This document shows positions 35,240 through 43,207 of a stretch of DNA of 64,000 bases, one piece after another (position 1 is the first letter of the stretch; each line of letters starts with the position of its first letter). The stretch lies in assembly GCF_900230195.1 (NCBI RefSeq), contig NZ_OCNE01000002.1, positions 186,001-250,000 of the forward strand, given 5' to 3'. The position numbers were made by a program, and so were the translations under genes. Below the pieces are notes generated by a model. The model searched no databases and had not been told where the DNA came from. It saw nothing but the letters and a program-made list of their open reading frames with translations. Origin of the DNA: Streptomyces zhaozhouensis (GTDB taxonomy: Bacteria > Actinomycetota > Actinomycetes > Streptomycetales > Streptomycetaceae).

Positions 35240-36595
35240 GTGGACGAGCGGACGAGCGGGCGCGGCGGCGGCGAACCTCCCTTCTGGCCTCCCCCGTTGC
35301 CGACCGATCCGCACGCCGTCCCCCCGGAGACGGCGGCGCGGGCGGAGCTGCTGCTGGGGAGGCTGCTGTCACCGCTGCGGCTGCTGGGGCATATGACGCT
35401 GGCCGTCGGCTTCGCGCTGGTCTCCGCGGTCTTCTTCAGCAGCGTCGAGTTCAGCGCCGACGGCGAGACGGACGACGCCAGGACGGGGCTGCTCGTCGGC
35501 CTTCCGGCGCTCGCCGTGGCCACCTGGCTGCTGGCGCTGCTGCTGCGCTCCGGCCATCGGGCCGCCGCCGAGCTGACGCCGCTGCTGCGGGCCGCCCCGC
35601 TGGCGGCGCCGTCGATGCCGGGGCGCCGGCTGCTGTGGGGCGCGGTGTCGGTGCTCGGGCTGCTGTTCACCCTGGTCTGCCTGGGCGCCGGCGCGCGGGA
35701 GGCGTTCGCCGGTTCGGACGGCGAGCCGGGGGACGGGCTGGTGGCGGCCGCCCTCATCGTCTGGGGCCTGCTGTCGCTGGCCTGGTCGGTGCCCGGCCTG
35801 GTGCGGGCGCTCCGCCACCGGCGTCCGCGCTGGGTGCCGCCGCCCGCCGGCTGGGCGTCGGGCCAGCCGCCCGTCGAGAGCGCGCTGCCGCCGCCCGACA
35901 GCCCCGAGGGGCGCCGCCGGCAGCTCTACGCCAACTACCGCTCCACCGCGGAGCCCTGGGCCCTCAGCCGGCTCAGCGCGCGGGCGAGCCGATGGATAGG
36001 CGGCCTGTCCCGGTGGGGGGTGCTGCTGCTCTCCGCGCTGCTGTGCCTGGTGGGCTGCGGTCTGGCCCTGCTGGCCGCCGTGCTGCCCCGGCGTTCGGAC
36101 GACCTCCTGGTGTGGCCGCTGCTGGCGCTGACCGCCGGCTTCCTGCTGCTGCTGCTCCTGGAGATCGTGCACTACGGGTCGCGCGCCGGCTTTCTGGTGC
36201 TCTTCGTGCTCGGCGGGATCTGTGTGGCCATCATGGGCTGGCAGGGCCACCAGGAGCTGGCGCTTCGCGACCGCGGCGAGTGGGCCACCGCCGAGATCGT
36301 CAGCAAACGCAGCCCGGCGCGCGGCGGCACCACCTGCGAGGTGCGGCTGGTCGACGACGGCCGTCTGCTCTCCCAGCGGCTGGCGAGCTGCGAGAGGGAG
36401 GGAATCGGGGACCGGCTGCCGCTCTACTACGACCCGCGCGACCGGGTCGCCCCCGCGCGGGAGGTCCCCACGTTGGCCCTGCCGGCCGGGTTCGGCGGCG
36501 TCGGCGGCTCGGTGCTGCTGATCACGACGCTGGCCTCGGTGAACGACGGCCACACGAGACGGCGCCGCCTGGACCTGGTGGGGCGGGGCGCGTAG
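35240..36595 (+). CDS. Multi-pass membrane protein with DUF3592-like segment
   Basis: 451 residues. Hydrophobic segments fall near residues 48-66, 88-106, 130-150, 165-188, 262-286, 293-313, 318-336 and 400-420. Between the last two, RGEWATAEIVSKRS and GIGDRLPLYYDPRDRVAPAR recall DUF3592, a domain of unknown role in membrane proteins. The N-terminal 40 residues are Pro-rich and likely cytosolic. GTG 35240 follows GGCGGGGGGG. I cannot name a function. Neighbours give no clue. Confidence 0.75.
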   Translation: MDERTSGRGGGEPPFWPPPLPTDPHAVPPETAARAELLLGRLLSPLRLLGHMTLAVGFALVSAVFFSSVEFSADGETDDARTGLLVGLPALAVATWLLALLLRSGHRAAAELTPLLRAAPLAAPSMPGRRLLWGAVSVLGLLFTLVCLGAGAREAFAGSDGEPGDGLVAAALIVWGLLSLAWSVPGLVRALRHRRPRWVPPPAGWASGQPPVESALPPPDSPEGRRRQLYANYRSTAEPWALSRLSARASRWIGGLSRWGVLLLSALLCLVGCGLALLAAVLPRRSDDLLVWPLLALTAGFLLLLLLEIVHYGSRAGFLVLFVLGGICVAIMGWQGHQELALRDRGEWATAEIVSKRSPARGGTTCEVRLVDDGRLLSQRLASCEREGIGDRLPLYYDPRDRVAPAREVPTLALPAGFGGVGGSVLLITTLASVNDGHTRRRRLDLVGRGA

Positions 36596-36736
36596 GGGCG
36601 GCGCGGGCGGTGGCCGTTTCCCGCGACCGCGCCGGCCAGGCGGGTGGTCGGGCGCACCCCGGAGTGCGGTGAACCGCACCGAAGCGGGTACGTTCGCTCG
36701 CGGTGACGTCGGTCGATGCGGGAGGAGCGTGACTCG

Positions 36737-38200
36737 GTGAGCACGTGGGGACGGTGGGATCGGCAGATCTTCGCGCGGGTGGCCGAGGCGGAGCCTCCCC
36801 TCGTGCAGGCGGTGCTGCCGCGGCTGAGCCGGGCGGCCAACCACAGCCGCCTCTGGCTGGCCTCGGCCGCCGGGATCGCGGCCGTCGGCGGCCGGCCCGG
36901 CAGGCGGGCCGCCGCCCGTGGCCTCGCCGCCCTGGCCCTGGCCTCGCTGACCAGCAACGTCTTCGTGAAGTACGCGGCCCGCCGGGAGCGCCCGACGATC
37001 GACGGTGTGCCGCTGGCCCGCCGGCTGGCGCGGGCGCCGCGGACCAGTTCGTTCCCCTCCGGGCACGCCGCCTCGGCCGCCGCGTTCGCCACCGGCGCCG
37101 CCCTGGAGTCCGGCGCGGTGGGCGCCGTCGTGGCACCGGTGGCCGCCGCCGTCGCCGCCTCCCGGGTCTACGTCGGCGTGCACTACCCGGCGGACGTGGT
37201 GGCCGGCTGCGCCCTCGGGGTGGGCGCGGCGTTGATCACCCACCGCTGGTGGCCGCGGCGCCCCGCCGACACCCGGTTGCAGCACCACGCCGCCCACGCG
37301 CCGGCCCTCCCCGACGGCGCCGGGCTGGTGGTGGTCGTCAACGAGAGCGCGGGCCAGGGCGGTTCCGACGCGGAGCGGCTGCGCGTCCTGCTGCCCGAGG
37401 CCGAGGTGCTGGAACGCGGCGAGGACCAGGACCTGTTGACGCTGCTGGACACCGCCGCCGACCGGGCGGCGGAGCGCGGCGGCGCGCTGGGCGTCTGCGG
37501 CGGGGACGGCAGCGTCAACGCGGCGGCGGCCCGCGCGGTGGAGCGGCGGCTGCCGTTGGCGGTCTTCCCCGGGGGCACGCTCAACCACTTCGCGTTGGAC
37601 ACCGGGATACACACCTTCGACGACACCGCGGCGGCGCTGGGCGAGGGCCGGGCGATCGCGGTCGACCTGGCGCGGGTCCGCCCGGTCGGCGCGGCGGACG
37701 GCCCCACCACCCACTTCGTCAACACGTTCAGCGTCGGCCTCTACCCCGAACTGGTCCGCGCCCGCGAGCGGTTGGAGGGCCGGATCGGCAAGTGGCCCTC
37801 GGCCGTGGTGGCGATGGTGCGGCTGATGCGCACCGGGCAGCCCATCGAGGTGGAGGTCAACGGCCACCGCCAGCAGCTGTGGCTGCTCTTCGCCGGCAAC
37901 GGCCTCTACTCGCCCGAGGGGTTCGCGCCCGCGCACCGCACCCAGCTCGACGACGGGCTGCTTGACGTCCGCGTGGTGCGGGCCGACCGCAGGCTGGCCC
38001 GCACCCGGGTGGTGCTCGCCGCGCTCACCGGCACGCTGGACAACTCGGGCGTCTACGCGGCGGCCCGGCTGCCCAGGCTGCGGCTGAGCGGGCTGGCCGG
38101 GGACGCCTCCCTCGCCTACGACGGCGAGGCGGGCCCGGCCCCCGGCGAGCTGCTGATCGACAAGCACCCGGCGCCGCTGACGGTCTACCGCCCGGCCTGA
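36737..38200 (+). CDS. PAP2 phosphatase-diacylglycerol/lipid kinase fusion
   Basis: About 487 residues in two catalytic parts. Residues 1-175 form a PAP2 membrane phosphatase with the three motifs KYAARRERP, SSFPSGHAASAAAF and SRVYVGVHYPADVVAG. From about residue 190 a DAGK_cat domain follows, with VVVNESAGQGG, the nucleotide loop CGGDGSVNAAAA, and FPGGTLNHFALDTGI. The pair of opposite activities on lipid substrates suggests turnover of phosphatidate, diacylglycerol or undecaprenyl phosphates at the membrane. This fusion is known in actinomycetes. GTG 36737 is preferred because GGGAGGAG ends nine bases before it; ATG 36716 is the alternative. Confidence 0.9.
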   Translation: MSTWGRWDRQIFARVAEAEPPLVQAVLPRLSRAANHSRLWLASAAGIAAVGGRPGRRAAARGLAALALASLTSNVFVKYAARRERPTIDGVPLARRLARAPRTSSFPSGHAASAAAFATGAALESGAVGAVVAPVAAAVAASRVYVGVHYPADVVAGCALGVGAALITHRWWPRRPADTRLQHHAAHAPALPDGAGLVVVVNESAGQGGSDAERLRVLLPEAEVLERGEDQDLLTLLDTAADRAAERGGALGVCGGDGSVNAAAARAVERRLPLAVFPGGTLNHFALDTGIHTFDDTAAALGEGRAIAVDLARVRPVGAADGPTTHFVNTFSVGLYPELVRARERLEGRIGKWPSAVVAMVRLMRTGQPIEVEVNGHRQQLWLLFAGNGLYSPEGFAPAHRTQLDDGLLDVRVVRADRRLARTRVVLAALTGTLDNSGVYAAARLPRLRLSGLAGDASLAYDGEAGPAPGELLIDKHPAPLTVYRPA

Positions 38201-38249
38201 CCGGTTCGGCGCGCCGGCGGGAGCCCGCGGGGACGCCGAACCGGCGTGC

Positions 38250-38753
38250 TCAGCGCGTCAGTTCGCGCACCATCGTGTCCGCCCCGCCCTCCCGCCCCAC
38301 CGGCACGAAGCCCCGGGAGCGGTAGAGGGCGACGGCGGGGTTGCCGTCCTCGACGCTGAGGCTGAGCCGGGCGACGCCGCGTTGCCCCGCCATGGCCAGC
38401 ACGGCGTCCAGCAGCGCGGCGCCCAGGCCCCGCCGCCGGTGGTCCGGCAGCACACCGAGGGTGAGTTCCGGCACGTCGGGGGCGACGAAGCCGTAGCCCG
38501 CGTTCTCGGCCGGCAGCGTCCTCGCCCAGCAGGCGCCGAGCGGCGCGCCGGTCCCGGGGTCCTCCGCGACCACGCCGAAGTCGCCCGGCGCCGGCCAACC
38601 GGCCAGATAGCGGGCCGTCGCGGGGTCTTCGAGCAGTTGCCGGCGGGTCAACCCGGTCCTGCCGTCCCAGTGGAACGCCTCCCAGAGGATGTCGAGCAGG
38701 AAGTCGGCGTCGGCCGCGGCGGCGGGACGCGGCCGCGGGGTCGCGCGGGTCAT
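38250..38753 (-). CDS. GNAT family N-acetyltransferase
   Basis: 167 residues. The GNAT acetyl-CoA loop reads LGVLPDHRRRGLGAALLDAVL (Q/RxxGxG/A present as RRRGLG), followed by SVEDGNPAVALYRSRGFVPVG. N-terminal beta strands and the acceptor pocket are not diagnostic, so the substrate is unknown. It stands 30 bases downstream of an AraC-type gene on the same strand and may share its transcript. Confidence 0.88.
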   Translation of the reverse strand: MTRATPRPRPAAAADADFLLDILWEAFHWDGRTGLTRRQLLEDPATARYLAGWPAPGDFGVVAEDPGTGAPLGACWARTLPAENAGYGFVAPDVPELTLGVLPDHRRRGLGAALLDAVLAMAGQRGVARLSLSVEDGNPAVALYRSRGFVPVGREGGADTMVRELTR

Positions 38754-38783
38754 CGGGGACTCCTCTCGTGGGGGCCGGCGCGG

Positions 38784-39728
38784 TCAGCCACCGGCGAGGG
38801 CGACGCCGCGGTGGTCGCTGGGGGTGATGCCGCGTTCCCGTTTGAACGCGGTGCTCAACGCGAACGCGCTGCCGTAGCCGACGCGGTGGGCCACCGCCTC
38901 CACGGTCAGGTCGGGGTCGCGGAGCAGCTCGGCGGCGAGGTCGAGGCGGCGGTCCGTGAGATGGGCCATCGGGGGCCGCCCGACCAGCTCGCTGAAGCGG
39001 CGGGCCAGCGCGGCGCGCGAGACGCCGACCTTGGCGGCGAGCGAGGCCACCGTCCAGCCGTGCGCCGGGTGTTCGTGGAGCAGCCGCAGGGCGGGGCCGA
39101 CGACGGGGTCGCCGTGGGCCCGGTACCAGGCGGGCGGTTCGGTGTCCGGCCGTTCGAACCAGGCGCGCAGCACGGAGATCAGCAGCAGGTCGAGGACCCG
39201 TCCGAGGACCACGTCCTGGGCCGGGGCCTCGCGGTCGATCTCGTTGGCCAGCAGCGCCATCAGCGGGCAGTCCCACTCGGCGGGGCTCAGCGACAGCACC
39301 GGCGGCAGGGCGCGCAGCAGGCCGCCGGTCACCTCCGTCGCCAGCGGATAGGTGCCGATCAGCAGCTCGTTGGGGGCGTCGGGCCCGCTCCCCCAGGTGC
39401 GGGTGCCGAGCGAGAGCGTCTCGCACAGGTCGCCGCCGTCCGGATCGACGCTGCACCCGCCCGGCAGGATCTCCGCCCGCGTGGCGCTGCCGGGATCGTC
39501 GGCCACCCGGTACGCCTCGGGGCCGCGCAGCAGCGCGACCGAGCCGGCCGTCAACTGCCGCGGCTCCCCGCCGTCGGGCAGCAGCCAGGTGGTGCCGCGC
39601 ACGACACAGAGCATGGTCAACGGGGCCTGGTCCCGCACCCGCACGGACCACGGCGGGCTCAGCAGGGCACGCAACAGAAAGGCGTCCCGGGCCCTGGGGC
39701 CCTCCAGAAGACTGGTCAACGGGTCCAT
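38784..39728 (-). CDS. AraC family transcriptional regulator with cupin sensor
   Basis: 314 residues. The N-terminal AraC_binding_2-type cupin has VRDQAPLTMLCVVRGTTWLL and GSVALLRGPEAYRV. The C-terminal pair of helix-turn-helices (residues 205-300) has WTVASLAAKVGVSRAALARR and VEAVAHRVGYGSAFALSTAF. This subgroup is commonly paired with an NmrA/SDR-type reductase, and here it is divergent from one. ATG 39728 overlaps the left arm of a CCATAA/TTATGG inverted repeat. Confidence 0.92.
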   Translation of the reverse strand: MDPLTSLLEGPRARDAFLLRALLSPPWSVRVRDQAPLTMLCVVRGTTWLLPDGGEPRQLTAGSVALLRGPEAYRVADDPGSATRAEILPGGCSVDPDGGDLCETLSLGTRTWGSGPDAPNELLIGTYPLATEVTGGLLRALPPVLSLSPAEWDCPLMALLANEIDREAPAQDVVLGRVLDLLLISVLRAWFERPDTEPPAWYRAHGDPVVGPALRLLHEHPAHGWTVASLAAKVGVSRAALARRFSELVGRPPMAHLTDRRLDLAAELLRDPDLTVEAVAHRVGYGSAFALSTAFKRERGITPSDHRGVALAGG

Positions 39729-39755
39729 AAGGACAGCCTAGACGCTCGCTTATGG
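39725..39755. promoter_or_regulatory. Inverted repeat between the AraC and NmrA genes
   Basis: CCATAA (39725-39730) and TTATGG (39750-39755) form arms 19 bases apart. The left arm covers the AraC start codon; the right lies 54 bases before the divergent ATG. It could bind the AraC protein. Confidence 0.35.
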
Positions 39756-39808
39756 CACCGAGGCGGACGACGATGGTGTGCGTCCGGGCCACGCGGTGGA
39801 CTGGCCCC

Positions 39809-40693
39809 ATGAACACGGAGACCTCCACGCCCCGCCCCTCGTCCCCCGCACGCGCCGCCGGCGACCAGATCCCCGCCGAACGGGTGCTGCTCGCCGGCGG
39901 CACCGGCAAGACGGGGCGGCGGATCGCCGCCCTGCTGCCGGGCGCCAGGATCGCCTCGCGCTCCGGCGCCCCGGCCTTCGACTGGCATCGCCCCGACACC
40001 TGGCCGGGGTCGCTGGCCGGCGTCGAGGCCGTCTATCTCAGCTATCCGGAGGATGTGGCCGCGCCGGGCGCGGCGGAGAACCTGGCCGCGTTCGCCGCGC
40101 TGGCCGCCCGCCTCGGGACGCGCCGGCTCGTGCTGCTGTCGGGGCGCGGGATGCCGTGGGCGGCCGACTCGGAACGCGCCGTGACCGCGTCCGGCCTGGA
40201 GTGGACGGTGCTGCGCGGGAGTTGGTTCGCGCAGAACTTCAGCGAGGAGTTCCTGGTCGACGAGGTGCGCGGCGGCACGTTCACCCTGCCGGTGCCGCCC
40301 ACGGCCGCCGAGCCGTTCGTCGACCTCGACGACCTGGCCGAGGTGGCGGTCGCGGTGCTGACCCGTTCCGGACACGCGGGCCGCGTCTACGAGTTGACCG
40401 GGCCGCGCGCGTTGACCCTGTCGGAGACCGCCGAGGCGCTGTCCGCGGCGATCGGCCGACCGGTGACGCACCGGCACGTCACGCCGGAGGCATACCGCGA
40501 GACGCTGGTCGCCGGCGGGCTGCCGGAGGCGCACGCCGGACTGTTGACCCGGCTCTTCGTCGAGGTCTTCGACGGGCGCAACAGCCGGGTCACGGACGAC
40601 ATCCCCGCCGTGCTGGGCCGCCCGGCCGGTGACTTCGCGCGCTACGCCCGCCGCGCCGCCGCGGCAGGCGCCTGGGCGCCGGCGGCCGGCTGA
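39809..40693 (+). CDS. NmrA-like NAD(P)-binding oxidoreductase
   Basis: 294 residues. After a 20-residue flexible N-terminus the dinucleotide motif VLLAGGTGKTGRRIAAL is followed by an atypical SDR of the NmrA/azoreductase kind: EAVYLSYPEDVA, LVLLSGRGMPW, EWTVLRGSWFAQNFSEEF and EPFVDLDDLAEVAV. The classical Tyr-x3-Lys is missing, as is normal for this subfamily, whose members reduce quinones or sense NADPH. It is divergent from its probable AraC regulator. ATG 39809 is chosen over 39752 because the extra 19 residues have no conserved character. Confidence 0.88.
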   Translation: MNTETSTPRPSSPARAAGDQIPAERVLLAGGTGKTGRRIAALLPGARIASRSGAPAFDWHRPDTWPGSLAGVEAVYLSYPEDVAAPGAAENLAAFAALAARLGTRRLVLLSGRGMPWAADSERAVTASGLEWTVLRGSWFAQNFSEEFLVDEVRGGTFTLPVPPTAAEPFVDLDDLAEVAVAVLTRSGHAGRVYELTGPRALTLSETAEALSAAIGRPVTHRHVTPEAYRETLVAGGLPEAHAGLLTRLFVEVFDGRNSRVTDDIPAVLGRPAGDFARYARRAAAAGAWAPAAG

Positions 40694-40715
40694 GGCGGGG
40701 CCGGGCCGTCCGGGG

Positions 40716-41252
40716 TCACCAGACGTCGCCGTCGCGCCAGTCGCACACCAGCTCGGCGGTGAGGTCGATCGCCACCTGGGGCAGCGGCAGCACGAAGACG
40801 CCGTCGTCGTCCTCCTCCGTGCGGGCGATGCCCAGCGGGGTGAGCGCCCACGTCAGACCCTGCCAACGCTGCCAGCCCCTGGCCGCGTAGAAGTCCAACG
40901 CCTCCTCGGAGGCCGACAGGGCGCCCAACTCGTAGCCGCCCCTCACCACCCGCTCCAACTCGGCCATCATGGAGGCCCCGTGGCCCCGGCCCCTGCGGTC
41001 GGCGCGAACCACCACGCCCTCCACATAGCCGGTCCTGAGGGCTCGTCCGCCGTGGAGCACGCGCCGTTGCACCACCGCGGCGTGGCCGATCAGCTCCGCG
41101 CCCTCCCACACGAGGGCGTGCACCCCGCCCAGGCAGTGTTCCCAGTCCTGGTCGGTCATGTCCCCGCCGAAGACGGTGTCGAGCAGGGCTCTGGCGGCGG
41201 CCAGGGTGCCGGTGTCGAGGTCGGCCGTGTGGGCGGTCCGAAGCTCGGTCAT
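40716..41252 (-). CDS. Aminoglycoside 2'-N-acetyltransferase, AAC(2') type
   Basis: 178 residues, close to mycobacterial AAC(2')-I in length. Conserved blocks, compared from memory with AAC(2')-Ic, include DWEHCLGGVHALVWEG, HAAVVQRR, GYVEGVVVRADRRGRGHG (acetyl-CoA loop), YELGALSASEEALDFYAARG, VFVLPLP and the hallmark C-terminus ELVCDWRDGDVW. The enzyme would acetylate the 2'-amino group of gentamicin- or kanamycin-B-like compounds. The chromosomal setting, with no mobile element or antibiotic cluster nearby, suggests an intrinsic housekeeping or silent resistance gene, as in mycobacteria. Activity is inferred from sequence only. Confidence 0.88.
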   Translation of the reverse strand: MTELRTAHTADLDTGTLAAARALLDTVFGGDMTDQDWEHCLGGVHALVWEGAELIGHAAVVQRRVLHGGRALRTGYVEGVVVRADRRGRGHGASMMAELERVVRGGYELGALSASEEALDFYAARGWQRWQGLTWALTPLGIARTEEDDDGVFVLPLPQVAIDLTAELVCDWRDGDVW

Positions 41253-41464
41253 GTGTCAGTCCTCGCAGCCATCACCCGCGTCGCGGCAGGTCGCCTGGGG
41301 CGGGCGTGCCCCTCGGCGGGCCGGCCGGCGCGTGGTGGTGGCGCCGTGTCGTCAGGTCCCGCGCTGTGCACGGTGGGGCCGGTGTGCCCGGTGATAGTTC
41401 ATTGTGGATCATCGGCGGGACCGGGAGAAGAGCGCGATTCCCTCCGGGGGTTGAGCGGCCGACC

Positions 41465-41550
41465 ACCCACCTGGCCGGCGCGCCGCCGCTGTCGTCCGCA
41501 CCCGGGCGTGAACGCACCGCGCAGTGGCGGCGAAGGGGCGCGGGGAACCG
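41465..41550. repeat. Diverged single copy of the 127-bp repeat family
   Basis: It starts ACCCACCTGGCCGG and continues with GTCGTCCGCACCC and GAAGGGGCGCGGGGAAC in the same order as the units at 27254-27680. The hairpin is kept as CGG-GGAA-CCG, with the G-U pair of the array copies replaced by G-C. Confidence 0.65.
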
Positions 41551-41599
41551 CCCGCGGGTGCGCAGGGCCGTGGCGACGCCCGCCGGTTCCCCTCACCCC

Positions 41600-41700
41600 C
41601 AAGCCGCCCACCGGCCCGAGGTGCCTGCCCCCGAAGGCCCCACCGGCCCGAGGTGCCCGCGGCCCCGAAGGCCCCACCTGCCCGGGGTGCCGGCTCACAG
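41600..41700. repeat. Short GC-rich near-repeats
   Basis: CCGGCCCGAGGTGCC and CCGAAGGCCCCACC alternate two to three times with small changes. Meaning unknown. Confidence 0.5.
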
Positions 41701-41727
41701 CCGGGCGGCGGCGCCGCTGAGGGCAGC

Positions 41728-41765
41728 GTTGCGCCGGGGAAACGACGGCGATGCGGTCGGGTAAC
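41728..41765 (+). promoter_or_regulatory. GlnR-like box before the nitrite reductase operon
   Basis: Half-sites GTTGC (41728), GAAAC (41739), GATGC (41750) and GTAAC (41761) are each separated by exactly six bases, matching the four-part GlnR consensus gTnAc-n6-GaAAc-n6-GtnAC-n6-GAAAc with few mismatches. GATACT (41775-41780) nine bases later is a good -10, seven bases before ATG 41788. GlnR activation of nirB is known in S. coelicolor. Confidence 0.75.
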
Positions 41766-41787
41766 AGCCGCCTCGATACTGAGAACC

Positions 41788-43044
41788 ATGACGAAACGAA
41801 GCCGGGTGGTGATCGTCGGCGGCGGGATGGCCGGCGCACGGCTGGCACGCGCGCTCGGCTCCGCGCCGGACGGGCCCGCGGTGACCGTGGTCGCCGAGGA
41901 GCGGCGCCCGGCGTACAACCGGGTGCTGCTGGCCGAGGTCGTCGCCGGCCGGTACCCGGCCGAGACGATCACCCTGCCGGCGCCCGCCCCCGCCGTCGAC
42001 TGGCGCGCCGGAACCCGCGCGCGGGAGCTGGACCCCGAACGCCGACGGGTGCGCTGCACCGACGGCGCCGAACTTCCCTACGACGCACTGGTATTGGCCA
42101 CCGGTGCCGCGCCGGAGCCGGCCCCGCCGGCCGAGGACGGCACCGGCGGGGCGACGCGGGGCGTACACACGTTGCGCACCCTGGACGACGCCCTGGCGGT
42201 CGCCGAGGCGGCGGGGCCCGGCGTCCGCGCCGTGGTCGTCGGCGGCGGCCCGCTGGGCGTGACGGCGGCCGGCGCGCTCGCCGCACGCGGCTGCGCCGTG
42301 CTGCTCGCCGAACGCGCCGACCGTCTGCTGCCGGGCCGACTCGATGCCAGCGCCGCCGCGTTGCTTCGCGACCGACTCGCCGGGGCCGGCGTCGAGGTGC
42401 GCACCGGCCACCCGGTGCGGGCGCTGCGCACCCGGCCGGACGGCCGGGGTCGCGCGGTCGCCGGCGTGGTCGGCGGGGACGGCGCGGACCACCCGGCCGA
42501 GCTGGTCGTGGCGGCCGGCGGGGTCCGCCCCAGGACCGCGCTGGCGCGCGCCGCCGGGCTCGCCCTCGGCGCCGGCGGCGGCGTCGCCGTCGACGACCGG
42601 CTGCGCACCTCGGCCCCCGACGTGTACGCGCTCGGCGACTGCGCCGCGCACGCGGGCCGGCTCTACGGCCTGGCGGTGCCCGCGCAGGAGCAGGCGGACG
42701 TGCTGGCCGACGTGCTGACCGGCGGCCGGGCCCACTACCGGGGCACCAGGTCGCTGACCCGCCTGACGCTCACCTCGGCGGCGGGCGACGCCTTCGACCT
42801 GGCCGCCTTCGGCCTGCCCGAGGCCGCGCCCGGCGACGACGAGGTGCGGCTGGCGGACGCCACCCGGGGCGCCTACCGCAAGGTCGTGGTCCGGGGCGAC
42901 CGGCTGCGCGGCGGGGTGCTCGTCGGCGACCTCGGCGGCGTCGGCACGCTGGCCCGCGCCTGGGAGGGCGACGAGCCGCTGCCGGACACCCCGCTGCTCC
43001 ACCTGCTGACCGACGACATCTGCTCGTCGGCGACAGCGAACTGA
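41788..43044 (+). CDS. FAD/NAD(P)-dependent oxidoreductase of the nitrite reductase operon
   Basis: 418 residues, similar to the reductase half of NirB or to NasC/rubredoxin-reductase proteins. FAD motif VIVGGGMAGARLARALG, RPAYNRVLLAEV, NAD motif AVVVGGGPLGVTAAGALA, and DVYALGDCAAHAG are present; a C-terminal domain follows (DEVRLADATRGAYRKVVVRG) like the one after the reductase in NirB. No iron-sulphur or sirohaem motifs occur. It probably feeds electrons to nitrate or nitrite reductase. First gene of the operon under a GlnR-like box; ATG 41788 looks leaderless. The 3' end runs into an 18-base repeat array. Confidence 0.85.
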   Translation: MTKRSRVVIVGGGMAGARLARALGSAPDGPAVTVVAEERRPAYNRVLLAEVVAGRYPAETITLPAPAPAVDWRAGTRARELDPERRRVRCTDGAELPYDALVLATGAAPEPAPPAEDGTGGATRGVHTLRTLDDALAVAEAAGPGVRAVVVGGGPLGVTAAGALAARGCAVLLAERADRLLPGRLDASAAALLRDRLAGAGVEVRTGHPVRALRTRPDGRGRAVAGVVGGDGADHPAELVVAAGGVRPRTALARAAGLALGAGGGVAVDDRLRTSAPDVYALGDCAAHAGRLYGLAVPAQEQADVLADVLTGGRAHYRGTRSLTRLTLTSAAGDAFDLAAFGLPEAAPGDDEVRLADATRGAYRKVVVRGDRLRGGVLVGDLGGVGTLARAWEGDEPLPDTPLLHLLTDDICSSATAN

Positions 43045-43197
43045 CCGGTGACGCGGAACTGACCGGTGACGCCGAAGTGACCGGCGACAGGGAACTGACC
43101 GGCGACAGCTGCTCGTCGACGACACCCGCTGACCGCCGACACCGAACTGACCGACGACACCGAACTGACCGGTGACACCGAACTGACCGACGACGGA
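43038..43197 (+). repeat. 18-base tandem repeat array in the leader of nirB
   Basis: Nine units run from 43038 to 43197: seven are 18-mers close to GAACTGACCGGTGACACC, two in the middle (43110-43143) are diverged and resemble the 3' end of the preceding gene. The first unit contains the stop of that gene (AACTGA), and the last merges with the GGAGGG ribosome site of nirB. Each unit keeps a TGA in the upstream gene's frame. Confidence 0.85.
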
Positions 43198-43207
43198 GGG
43201 TTGACAC

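Larger units (their letters stand above)
41253..41787. other. Intergenic region of about 535 bases with dispersed repeat copy and GlnR box
   Basis: No gene is supported. 41465-41550 is a diverged single copy of the 127-bp repeat family. 41600-41700 holds shorter repeats of CCGGCCCGAGGTGCC and CCGAAGGCCCCACC. A GlnR-like box at 41728-41765 and a -10-like GATACT (41775-41780) serve the gene starting at 41788. Confidence 0.55.

Noticed and set aside
38250..38753. Second aminoglycoside acetyltransferase
   Set aside because: It has the general GNAT loop but none of the AAC(2')-specific blocks found in the 40716-41252 protein.
43038..43197. 18-bp array as a CRISPR
   Set aside because: Units are directly adjacent with no unique spacers, and no cas-like gene is near.
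42770..43207. Short frames across the repeat array that would encode TGD-type repeat peptides
   Set aside because: They depend on the repeats alone, have no start signals, and end without any domain. A programmed frameshift from the FAD gene was considered, but no slippery site was seen.
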